Positions 44,159-52,111 of a DNA stretch of 57,813 bases are shown in pieces (the first letter of the stretch is position 1; each line of letters begins with the position of its first letter). Source of the stretch: Betaproteobacteria bacterium (GTDB taxonomy: Bacteria; Pseudomonadota; Gammaproteobacteria; Burkholderiales; SG8-41); assembly GCA_025356695.1 (NCBI GenBank), contig JANXSE010000130.1:1-57813 (forward strand). The letters run 5' to 3'. The translations under genes and the position numbers were made by a program. A model generated the notes under the pieces. The model saw only the letters and a list, made by a program, of their open reading frames with translations. It searched no databases and was not told the DNA's origin.

Positions 44159-44853
44159 GCAAAACCGTCGTCATTCATCAACCCGATTTTCTATCGTATG
44201 CGGGGTTTTTTCACCGGCTGTTGCATGCCGATCTGTTCGTGCTGCTTGATTGCGCCCAGTATGTCGATGGCACGCGCAACGCATGGATGAATCGCGACAA
44301 GATCAAGACCCCGCAGGGCGAAAAATGGCTCACCGTCAGCGTCAAGCGCGCGCCGCGAAATTCGCAAATACGCGAAATTGAACTGTCTGACTCGATTGAC
44401 TGGCGTGCCGGAAATCTGAATTTGCTCCGGGAAAACTACAAGTCCGCGCCCTTTTTCACCGAAATATTCCCGGCCGTCGAAGAGCTCTACGCGTATCAGT
44501 GCGAAAAGCTCATCGACTTCAACCTAAGGTCGATCGATCTGATGCTGGAGTTGTTTGATATACATCCGGCGATGCAGCTCGCCAGCGCGCTCGATCCGGC
44601 CGGCAGGAAAAACGATTTGCTGGTCGATATCCTGGGCAAGGTCGGGGCAACGCATTATCTTTCGGGAACAGGCGCAAAAGCCTACTTCGAGCCGGGGCCG
44701 TTCGAACGCGCCGGCATCACCGTCTTATGGCAGGAATTCAGGCATCCGGTGTATCGGCAATCACACGGCGACTTTCTGCCGTATCTGAGCAGCATTGACC
44801 TGCTGTTTAACTGCGGGACCAGGCGGTCCCGGGAAATATTGAGAGGCTGTTAG
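44155..44853 (+). CDS. WbqC family protein
   Basis: 232 residues from GTG 44155. It shows the WbqC pattern: VVIHQPDFLSYAGFFHRL at the N-terminus (HQPxxxPxxGFF-like), LDCAQYVDGTRNAWMNRDKI, LTVSVKR and the C-terminal YLSSIDLLFNCG. WbqC proteins are widespread in glycan loci containing nonulosonate genes; an acyl- or aminotransfer role has been suggested for members, but I know of no settled function. It overlaps neighbours at both ends. Confidence 0.82.
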   Translation: MSKTVVIHQPDFLSYAGFFHRLLHADLFVLLDCAQYVDGTRNAWMNRDKIKTPQGEKWLTVSVKRAPRNSQIREIELSDSIDWRAGNLNLLRENYKSAPFFTEIFPAVEELYAYQCEKLIDFNLRSIDLMLELFDIHPAMQLASALDPAGRKNDLLVDILGKVGATHYLSGTGAKAYFEPGPFERAGITVLWQEFRHPVYRQSHGDFLPYLSSIDLLFNCGTRRSREILRGC

Positions 44854-45482
44854 TGAACATACTGGCGATAGGTGCGCATTTTGACGATGTCGAACTCGGC
44901 TGCGGCGGCACGCTGGCGAGGCATGCCAGCATCGGCGATGAAGTCTATATATACGTTGCCACGCTTTCGGGATTCACCAATCAGTACAAGGAATCGGTCC
45001 GCTCCAGCGAAATCGCGCTGACCGAGGCACGTGAGGCCGCCCGGATTCTCGGCGCGCGGGAGTTGATTTGCGGCAATTTCAAAACGCTTGAGGTTGAGTT
45101 CGTCGACACGCTGAACATCGAAATCCTGAAGATCGTCGTTGAAAAGAAAATCGACAAGGTGTACTGCCATTGGTCGGGCGACATTCACCACGATCACCAG
45201 GCTGTCGCACGCGCCTCCCTGCACAGCTGCCGGCACGTGCCAAGGATGCTCATGTATCGAAGCAACTGGTACCACTCGACCTTGGAATTCCGCGGGAACT
45301 TTTATATCGATGTTACGGATCACTGGGAATCCAAGGAAGCGGCGATCCGGGCACACGCATCCGAGATCAACCGGACAGGCGAGAAATGGATCCATTTCTT
45401 TCGCAATGAGGCCGAGAATGCGGGACAGCGCATCGGCGTGCGTCTGGCGGAAGTATTCGAAGTGGTTAAATGGCTAGACTAA
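44853..45482 (+). CDS. PIG-L/LmbE family deacetylase
   Basis: 209 residues from GTG 44853, inside the previous stop. The zinc motif is GAHFDDVELGCGG (7-19), with His9 and Asp12 as ligands; the third ligand is in GDIHHDHQAVARA. PIG-L enzymes remove N-acetyl groups from GlcNAc-type sugars. After the NeuB/SpsF/SpsG/WbqC genes it could expose an amine for another acyl group. It overlaps the next gene by 13 bp. Confidence 0.87.
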   Translation: MNILAIGAHFDDVELGCGGTLARHASIGDEVYIYVATLSGFTNQYKESVRSSEIALTEAREAARILGARELICGNFKTLEVEFVDTLNIEILKIVVEKKIDKVYCHWSGDIHHDHQAVARASLHSCRHVPRMLMYRSNWYHSTLEFRGNFYIDVTDHWESKEAAIRAHASEINRTGEKWIHFFRNEAENAGQRIGVRLAEVFEVVKWLD

Positions 45483-46642
45483 AAAGCACTCTCTCCAGCA
45501 ATCCCGGCACAGAAACCCGCGTCGTTGTCTTCCATGTTGACGGTTACGAATGGCTGTCCCGCCTGATACTGCACGACATTCCGCATTGCGTCTTTGATCC
45601 AAGAGCGCCCGCAATACCGCTTTGGCGGCTGATAGGTCCCCTTGTGCGGAGGATTCGCAATCTTGATTTGCTGTCCGTAGTTAAAGGGTGGGGCAAGCCG
45701 CGACTGGTCTACTTTCAGCTGAAGAAGATTTTCCTGCTCGCCTGCCTCGAATATCTGCAACCGCGAATCGTCATTACATATGTTGACAATAGCGGATTGT
45801 GGCAAGTGCTTTCGAAGGAGTATGAAAGCGCCAATTTCATCGCGATACAGAACGGAGGACGGGGGCCTTGGTGCATGACGGATGCCCTACCCGCCGCCCC
45901 ACACCCCGCCAGCAAAATAAATATTCCTATCTATTATTGTTTTGGTCAGTGGGAAAGTGATTTACACAAAAAATACGGACACACCATAAGGAAAGCGATT
46001 CCTGTAGGCTCACTGGTTGGTGGACAGTACTGGTTCCGCGAACGGACTACGGTCGCAAAATTGAAGTTTGAACTTTGCATCGGATCGCAATGGCACTCCC
46101 ACTTTTTCCCCATCGATCCGGATAGTCGTGGATTTTTACGCGATTTCGGCGAAGGCACCAATCGCCTGGCCGAGTATATTGGACGCTATGCTTCAGAGCG
46201 CAACGTGGACGTCGCGGTCGCACCGCGCACCAACGAACCGGCTGAACGTGCTTTTTATGAACGGCATCTTGGCAAACATCTGAAATATACCGTTGCAAAC
46301 AAGTACAATTTCGGCTCATACCGCACCATCGATTGCACAAAATTAACCGTCGTAATGAATTCGACCCTGGGCTACGAAACATTTGGGGCGGGGAAAAAAG
46401 TCCTGTTTTGCAATTTGAGCGGTAACGACCAATACACCTGTCCTATTCCCGGACCCTGGTCTCTTGGAAAAGTGCCCTACGAGGTATTTCGCGAAAGACT
46501 CGACGAACTCCGCGGCATGAATCCCGCGGAATTTTGCGGCATGAGTTCAGCCACCGCCCGATATTTTATGAATTACGATCCCTCGCAGCCGGCAAGCGAG
46601 ATCATCCGGCGAGATCTCAAGGCAATGCTTGCCGCCGCCTGA
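45470..46642 (+). CDS. Putative surface-polysaccharide transferase, GT-B-like
   Basis: 390 residues. It has no motif I can name with certainty. ITYVDNSGLWQVL followed by FIAIQNGGRG, then the YNFGSYRTIDCTKLTVVMNSTLGYETFG-like C-terminal region (key residues Ser-Thr-Leu-Gly-Tyr-Glu) resembles the surface carbohydrate biosynthesis (TIGR04396-like) and CDP-glycerol glycerophosphotransferase-like groups. From about 45.9 kb on the DNA is AT-richer. It probably transfers a sugar, perhaps the nonulosonic acid made by the genes just upstream; that is inference. Confidence 0.6.
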   Translation: MARLKSTLSSNPGTETRVVVFHVDGYEWLSRLILHDIPHCVFDPRAPAIPLWRLIGPLVRRIRNLDLLSVVKGWGKPRLVYFQLKKIFLLACLEYLQPRIVITYVDNSGLWQVLSKEYESANFIAIQNGGRGPWCMTDALPAAPHPASKINIPIYYCFGQWESDLHKKYGHTIRKAIPVGSLVGGQYWFRERTTVAKLKFELCIGSQWHSHFFPIDPDSRGFLRDFGEGTNRLAEYIGRYASERNVDVAVAPRTNEPAERAFYERHLGKHLKYTVANKYNFGSYRTIDCTKLTVVMNSTLGYETFGAGKKVLFCNLSGNDQYTCPIPGPWSLGKVPYEVFRERLDELRGMNPAEFCGMSSATARYFMNYDPSQPASEIIRRDLKAMLAAA

Positions 46643-47055
46643 GCGGTGCGATTTTTCCTAGCACGAACTACCCACCACCAATATTCCGCTATCAACTTGA
46701 ACCCGTGACCGATCGATTTTCTGCGGTAGAACGCGACAACAAACGGCGATGCGGGATAGAACACTTTGCAAGTCCAGGGATTTAGCAGGAGCGGTGCGAA
46801 ATTGGGGTTGTTCTGAATATTGAAGTAGCCGGATTCACTGACGAATTAGCCAAGCCGGCCGGCCGTTGTGGCATCGTCAAGTTCCGTTGCCGATGTGGTT
46901 TGTGCGAGCCCGCTCCGCAATTACGCAGCCATTCGAAAATGGCGCACTTTTGTAGTGCATTTTTCGATTACATGCCGGATATTGAACGCGCAATTGCAAG
47001 ACTTGCCCGCAAGGTGGACTGAAGTAGTCCAATCGGTAATGCCACGTATAAATCA
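46643..47055 (+). other. 413-bp gap with possible gene remnant
   Basis: No convincing gene. A frame open from 46783 to the stop at 47020-47022 lacks ATG, GTG or TTG in its first part and ends in a helix-like DIERAIARLARKVD, which looks protein-like; it may be the tail of a decayed gene. An 11-bp direct repeat GAGCGGTGCGA occurs at 46641-46651 and 46789-46799. A perfect 6-bp hairpin lies at 47015-47031. TATAAA at 47047-47052 is too close to the next ATG to be its promoter. Confidence 0.4.
47015..47031 (+). repeat. 6-bp inverted repeat before the 582-residue gene
   Basis: TGGACT and AGTCCA around GAAGT, 25 bp before ATG 47056. Possible hairpin or protein-binding site; nothing more can be said from sequence. 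Confidence 0.25.
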
Positions 47056-48804
47056 ATGGCCACGAATAAAAAACTATTACTGCTCTGCGGAGAAACGTCC
47101 CTTGATCTGGCCGACTTCTGCGAGATCGTCACTTTTTCGCCGATACGTAAAATAAGTCTTGCCGGCCGCAAGACGGGGATCCATACACTGTCTGATTTCG
47201 CGCCCGACGAGGACACCGGCCGCGCGCTCGACCTAGCGCTCTATCGCAACATCGATATCTGCCTCCACGCCGAGGCACTCGAAAACACGTCCCTGCGATG
47301 GGCGCCGATCTCATACCTGCAAATTCAAATTCGCCTTGCGCGTTATTGCTGGTTGAAGCAAACCCTCGCAAAACTTGTCACGACGTTGGTCCCGGAATCC
47401 GTCGTTCTGTCGTCCGCGCGAGACGACGACATGGTTCATGCCTTGCGCGCACTCACCTTGGGCACCGGCATTCGTTTTGAGATATGCAACGGCGAACTTG
47501 ATCAAAGCACGACCATGCACCATCGCATCAGGCCTTACGGACTTCCCGCCACCGTTGACCCGAATTGGGTCACGGAACTGCGCTGGCGCGCCTGGCGTGC
47601 AATGTTTGGCAAACGCGAATATCTGGTCCAGCCGTACTGGAATCTCGACATTCATGACGATACGTTGTTTCTGCTAAAAGGCTTCAGCGCCATCAATTTC
47701 CTGGGTCGGGCATTGGCCAAGTTTTGTGAGATTTTCAAAATCCGGAACCAGGAGGCCTACTTTCACCGCCCGGTCGAATTGACGTACGATTCGCCGAAAA
47801 TAATTCAATCGCCATCATGGCGGGAACGCTTTGCGGACGACGAAGTGCTGGTGATCAACCACCTGCTCATCGCCTTTGCGGCCGATTTCCCCGCCACGCG
47901 TCTCGATGCGATAGAACGGGCATTGCTGGCGATTTTCGACGCCGTCGGTGTCCACCGTGTAGTCCTGATTCACGACCAGCTTGATGCCTGTCGCATGATC
48001 GCCCACGCAGCACATCGAAGAAAAATTTTTGTCGATTACCTGCCGCATGGCCTGATGTGCGAGGATTTTTCAGGGGAACATCGGAATTCTCCGTTTTCGC
48101 CTGATCGCGTATTGGCCTGGAATTCCACCTCGGCGGACGCATTTCGCCAACTCGGTTGGAAATCATCAGCGGTAAGCCATCCTCAATTTCAAAAGGAACC
48201 GCTGCCATTTCGCAGACTTGGCAAGAATTGGGAGAACACCAGGGTGCTGGTGTTAAGTCCGGAGTGGAGCGGTGTAACGCAAAGTGAACAGGAAGACTGC
48301 GCGGTTACCGATATGATCGCGACGTACAATGGCCTCGGTGAACTTGGCATTCGGCCTGAAAATATTTATCTCAAGCTGCATGCTTCTACACCTATAGCGC
48401 AAAGGTTGAAACGTCAAGGCCTTTTGAATTTGCGCGCCCATGCAAAAATGAAATTTACGCTACTCGACACCTCCGCGCGGACGATGGAACTGATTACGCA
48501 ATACGACCTTGTTGTACTGGGACTGACTACCGGGATATTCGAAGCAGTAATGCTAGGTGTACCCATGGTAATTTTCGGCTTGTCACCCAGACGTGTAGGT
48601 GGCCTAGCCGGTTTCAAACTGCCTTACGCCGCGACGGCCCAAGCATTGACCAGCACATTGCAAGAATATGATAACGATCACGTTGCGGCCACATATGCGC
48701 AAATTGCCGCGTCGTTACGCCATGGAAGGCTGGTCATAGATACACTGGCCGACTCGACACCTTCGCGTGGCAGTCAGAGTAGGCGGGATCACAATGCAAA
48801 TTGA
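47056..48804 (+). CDS. Uncharacterised large protein, probably a surface-glycan transferase
   Basis: 582 residues, not recognised with certainty. No signal peptide or membrane helix is apparent. The C-terminal third has the order RVLVLSPEWSGV, YLKLHAST, LTTGIFEAVMLGVPMVIFG, which is how the nucleotide-sugar half of GT-B enzymes of the capsule/CDP-glycerol transferase type looks. The middle (about 330-350: RKIFVDYLPHGLMCEDF) is also reminiscent of these, where a histidine in PHG contributes to catalysis. AT-richer than average. It overlaps the acyltransferase gene by 11 bp. Confidence 0.55.
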   Translation: MATNKKLLLLCGETSLDLADFCEIVTFSPIRKISLAGRKTGIHTLSDFAPDEDTGRALDLALYRNIDICLHAEALENTSLRWAPISYLQIQIRLARYCWLKQTLAKLVTTLVPESVVLSSARDDDMVHALRALTLGTGIRFEICNGELDQSTTMHHRIRPYGLPATVDPNWVTELRWRAWRAMFGKREYLVQPYWNLDIHDDTLFLLKGFSAINFLGRALAKFCEIFKIRNQEAYFHRPVELTYDSPKIIQSPSWRERFADDEVLVINHLLIAFAADFPATRLDAIERALLAIFDAVGVHRVVLIHDQLDACRMIAHAAHRRKIFVDYLPHGLMCEDFSGEHRNSPFSPDRVLAWNSTSADAFRQLGWKSSAVSHPQFQKEPLPFRRLGKNWENTRVLVLSPEWSGVTQSEQEDCAVTDMIATYNGLGELGIRPENIYLKLHASTPIAQRLKRQGLLNLRAHAKMKFTLLDTSARTMELITQYDLVVLGLTTGIFEAVMLGVPMVIFGLSPRRVGGLAGFKLPYAATAQALTSTLQEYDNDHVAATYAQIAASLRHGRLVIDTLADSTPSRGSQSRRDHNAN

Positions 48805-49444
48805 TCGTGCGAACTTTTCGCCAAAGTGGTTTCCCCGGATGCTGATCCGATTTATAGGTCGAATGGAGCTGTGGATTGAATGGTGGGGTTCGCTTCCGCT
48901 GCGCCTTTCTCTAAAGCGCTGTGGACATAATGTAATTCTGAAATGCGGATTAAGGATAAACCATCCCGAACATGTATCGTTAGGCAACGACACCTACGTT
49001 CACGAGCAATGCTGGATCAGCCTGCTACCGATCAACCGCCAGAAGAACGCGCCGGACGTAAAACTGACACCGAACCTTTCGATCGGCAATAACTGCTACA
49101 TCGGCCGTTTCGCCATGTTTGCCTGCATGAATGAAATCTGCATCGGCAATGACGTCATGATTTCGGACCGGGTCTATATCGGCGATTGCAACCATGGCTA
49201 TTCGCTGAGAGACCTGCCGATCAAAGACCAGTATATGTTTTCAAACGGCCCGGTCAGCATCGGTGACGGCAGTTGGCTAGGAATCAACGTTGCAGTCATG
49301 CCCAATGTGCGTATTGGCAAGGGCTGCGTGATCGGGGCGAATTCGGTGGTGACCCAGGACGTGCCGGACTATCACATCGTAGCCGGCGCGCCGGCCCGGG
49401 TGATAAAAGCCGTTGACGACCGGATCGGGATCAAGTCGCAATGA
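48794..49444 (+). CDS. Left-handed beta-helix acyltransferase (LbH/MaaT-like)
   Basis: 216 residues from ATG 48794 (GGGA 8 bases upstream); GTG 48767 is in frame but less likely. Hexapeptide repeats run from about residue 50 to 195: VSLGNDTYVHE, LSIGNNCYIGRF, ICIGNDVMISDRVYIGD, VSIGDGSWLGINV, VRIGKGCVIGANSVV, ending in VAGAPARVI. The HGYS loop carries the likely catalytic His. These trimeric enzymes acetylate sugar hydroxyls or amines using acyl-CoA. It probably O-acetylates the glycan or an NDP-sugar. Confidence 0.86.
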   Translation: MQIDRANFSPKWFPRMLIRFIGRMELWIEWWGSLPLRLSLKRCGHNVILKCGLRINHPEHVSLGNDTYVHEQCWISLLPINRQKNAPDVKLTPNLSIGNNCYIGRFAMFACMNEICIGNDVMISDRVYIGDCNHGYSLRDLPIKDQYMFSNGPVSIGDGSWLGINVAVMPNVRIGKGCVIGANSVVTQDVPDYHIVAGAPARVIKAVDDRIGIKSQ

Positions 49445-49463
49445 TTACAAAAGGGGCGCCGCA

Positions 49464-50210
49464 TTGACCCGGGACCCGGTCCATATCCCCGGCTGGCGCG
49501 TTTTCTTCGACCCTGGATTTATTGCACGGCGGCGATTGCAGCAGTCGGTGCGGGCACTGGTCGGCCGCCTTGCGCTTGACGGTCGCGGCACCTGGCTCGA
49601 TATCGGCTGCGGCGAGCGTCCCTACGAATCGATGTTCGCGGTCGAACGCTATATCGGTCTTGACGTGCCCGTCAGCGGGCACTCTGCCGACACCAAACGC
49701 CATGATCTGCTGTTCGACGGCAACCGTCTGCCGGTGCGCTCGAATAGCGTCGAAGGCGTACTTTGCACACAGGTTTTGGAACACAGCGCCCACCACGAAT
49801 TGCTACTGAACGAAATTTGGCGCGTGCTGAAACCCGGTGGCCACCTTGTGATGACCGTGCCATTCGCTTGGGAAGAGCATGAGAAACCTTATGACTTCTT
49901 CCGCTTCTCGGAACACGGGCTGCGCCACCTGCTCGGCCGCCACGGGTTCGACATCATGGCGATGCAAAAAACCACCGGTAGCATCGAAGCGCTGGCTCAG
50001 CTCTGCTCGATTTACGTGTGCAATAACCTGCGGCTACCGGTGCGCGGATTCGGCCGTTTGATGACGACGTTTGTGTGTGCGCCGATACAGATTGTCGGGC
50101 TGGTTGCGCAGAGGATCCTGCCGGACGAACGCAATCTTTTCCTCGATCTCGCGGTACTTGCCCGCAAGGATGCGGACGTTCATGCCGGGCACAAAGCCGG
50201 CGACAGGTAA
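49464..50210 (+). CDS. SAM-dependent methyltransferase
   Basis: 248 residues. Motif I is WLDIGCGERPYE, the later parts LPVRSNSVEGVLCTQVLEH and EIWRVLKPGGHLVMTVPF. This belongs to the group found near polysaccharide genes, where FRFSEHGLRHLL also recurs. TTG 49464 is preferred because GGGG (49452-49455) lies 8 bases upstream and no ATG/GTG precedes the fold; TTG 49413 would overlap the acyltransferase by 32 bp. A hydrophobic C-terminal segment (about 190-212) could associate with the membrane. Confidence 0.77.
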   Translation: MTRDPVHIPGWRVFFDPGFIARRRLQQSVRALVGRLALDGRGTWLDIGCGERPYESMFAVERYIGLDVPVSGHSADTKRHDLLFDGNRLPVRSNSVEGVLCTQVLEHSAHHELLLNEIWRVLKPGGHLVMTVPFAWEEHEKPYDFFRFSEHGLRHLLGRHGFDIMAMQKTTGSIEALAQLCSIYVCNNLRLPVRGFGRLMTTFVCAPIQIVGLVAQRILPDERNLFLDLAVLARKDADVHAGHKAGDR

Positions 50211-50279
50211 TTTCGATTTCCAGGTCCGGAAGTCACCGCCAAAAATACTCATGCGCCGCTTTTCCTGAGGCACTGCAAA

Positions 50280-51296
50280 TTGCAAAAAATACTCGTCACC
50301 GGCGGGGCCGGATATATCGGCTCGCAAATGACCAAGATGTTATTGGCCAACAGATATCAGGTCGTCATTCTTGACAACCTGTCGTCCGGGTCGATGAGTG
50401 CCGTTTTGGGCGGAGAATTTGTGCATGGCGACCTCGCAGACCAACAACTGCTGGACGGTCTCTTTGCCGCCAACGATTTCGCCGGCATCATGCATTTCGC
50501 TTCGTTTATCAACGTCGGGGAATCGGTCGATGAACCGCTGAAGTACTACAGGAATAATTTTCAGAACACCCTCAATCTGCTCGATTGCATGGTCCGCCAC
50601 AAAGCAAACAATTTCATTTTTTCATCGAGCGCCGCGATTTTCGGGAATCCGCTGAGGACACCGATTGACGAAACGCATCCCGTGGCGCCGATCAACCCGT
50701 ATGGGCACTCCAAATCAATGGTCGAAAACGTGCTGGCCGATTTCGATCGCGCTTATGGCCTCAAATCCGTGAGCCTGCGGTATTTCAATGCGGCAGGTGC
50801 CGATCCCGACGGCGACCTTGGTGAACGGCACGAGCCCGAAACACATCTAATTCCTTTGGTGCTTCGAGCGGCATCGGGAAGATTGCCGAACCTGACGATC
50901 TTCGGGCAGGACTACGACACCCCCGACGGCACCTGCATTCGGGACTACGTGCACACCGTCGATCTATGCCAGGCCCATTTGCTTGCGTTGGAATTTTTGC
51001 TTCAGGGCGGACGCAGCAGCGCATTCAACCTGGGCAACGGCGGCGGCTATTCGGTGCAGGAAGTGATTGGTCTGGCGGAGTCCGTTACCGGGGAGAAAAT
51101 ACCAACCCGCGTCGCGGCACGGCGGCCGGGCGATCCGGCGAGACTGGTCGCCGACTCAAGTCTCATCTCAAGAACCCTAGGCTGGAAGCCGTGCTACGGA
51201 GATCTGGCGACCATTGTTCGCCACGCGTGGCAGTGGGAACAGCGCATGTGCGGCGAAATAGGCCGCATTGACGGCGCGCCCGCGCGCGCGGACTAG
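50280..51296 (+). CDS. galE: UDP-glucose 4-epimerase
   Basis: 338 residues, standard GalE length. TGGAGYIGS (7-15), FSSSAAIFG (114-122), Tyr141-Lys145 (PYGHSKSM), RYFNAAGADP and GTCIRDYVHTVDL are all GalE-specific. It interconverts UDP-Glc and UDP-Gal, possibly their N-acetyl forms, supplying galactose for the glycan. The start is TTG 50280 with GAGG about 9 bases upstream; the protein begins (M)QKILVTGGAGY as expected. Confidence 0.93.
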   Translation: MQKILVTGGAGYIGSQMTKMLLANRYQVVILDNLSSGSMSAVLGGEFVHGDLADQQLLDGLFAANDFAGIMHFASFINVGESVDEPLKYYRNNFQNTLNLLDCMVRHKANNFIFSSSAAIFGNPLRTPIDETHPVAPINPYGHSKSMVENVLADFDRAYGLKSVSLRYFNAAGADPDGDLGERHEPETHLIPLVLRAASGRLPNLTIFGQDYDTPDGTCIRDYVHTVDLCQAHLLALEFLLQGGRSSAFNLGNGGGYSVQEVIGLAESVTGEKIPTRVAARRPGDPARLVADSSLISRTLGWKPCYGDLATIVRHAWQWEQRMCGEIGRIDGAPARAD

Positions 51297-51309
51297 AAGG
51301 GCCGGCAAG

Positions 51310-52071
51310 GTGACGGACGATATCTACAATGACGGCACCTATATCAGCCAGAATCCCTCTTTGCACGAAGAGGACAGCGAATATAAATTCGCCTACATAA
51401 AAACATTGCTGGAGGAAATTCGATTCGAGGCCGACAAAATCAACATTCTCGATGTCGGCGGTGGCTCCGGGATGCTCGGCCTCTTGGTTTGCGAGTACTT
51501 TGCAGGGAAAGGCCTGAACATCGCATTTACGGCGCTCGACCTGTCGAGCGACATGCTGGCAATCCAGAAAAAATGGAATCCCTACCTCACAAGAACCGTG
51601 AACCAGCCACTGGAATCGTTGCGTGGCGAACGATTCGACCTGGCCCTGATGATCGATGTCATCGAGCACATCCCCGAAAATGACATCGCGGCCCGCGAGC
51701 TGAACAGCCTTGCCCGGTATGTCGTTTATAACATCCCGACCGAAATCAACCTGTTCGATCTGCTGCGGAATGTTTATTTCAAAGGCAACTATTACAGACA
51801 GCAGACAGCGTCCCTCGGGCACGTCCATTTTTTTTCCAAGCCGTCGGCACTGGGTTTTATCCACAGCCGCCACCGCCTGCTGAAATGGACCTTCCCCGAT
51901 TACTGCGGCCATGTCCTGACGTCGCCGCACGGCGACTACGAGGTGCAACGGAAAAATCGGCTCAGGTTCGCAGAACTTGTCGTGTCTAGGTTCATTTACA
52001 AGTACTGCCGGATTCTGGCTCCCTACCTTGTGCAGGGTTCTGTCTTTTGCCTCGCCGGCGGGACACAATGA
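51310..52071 (+). CDS. SAM-dependent methyltransferase
   Basis: 253 residues from GTG 51310, with AAGGG 8 bases upstream; the longer frame would overlap galE. Motif I is ILDVGGGSGML (46-56), then FTALDLSSDML and FDLALMIDVIEHI. The C-terminal half (HVHFFSKPSALGFI) fits methyltransferases of polysaccharide loci. The target is unknown. The next gene is read from a start 40 bp beyond its stop. Confidence 0.77.
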   Translation: MTDDIYNDGTYISQNPSLHEEDSEYKFAYIKTLLEEIRFEADKINILDVGGGSGMLGLLVCEYFAGKGLNIAFTALDLSSDMLAIQKKWNPYLTRTVNQPLESLRGERFDLALMIDVIEHIPENDIAARELNSLARYVVYNIPTEINLFDLLRNVYFKGNYYRQQTASLGHVHFFSKPSALGFIHSRHRLLKWTFPDYCGHVLTSPHGDYEVQRKNRLRFAELVVSRFIYKYCRILAPYLVQGSVFCLAGGTQ

Positions 52072-52111
52072 CGGCGTTCGTAAAGCTTATCGAAAATGCC
52101 GGAGTCTCAAA

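Noticed and set aside
47047..47052. TATAAA as a promoter -10 for the 582-residue gene
   Set aside because: Only 3 bp separate it from the ATG, so transcription would start inside the gene; no matching -35 was found.
52028..52111. TTG 52028 as the start of the GT4 gene
   Set aside because: It is inside the previous methyltransferase gene, lacks an SD and adds 28 residues unlike any GT-B N-terminus; ATA 52112 with GGAG fits better.
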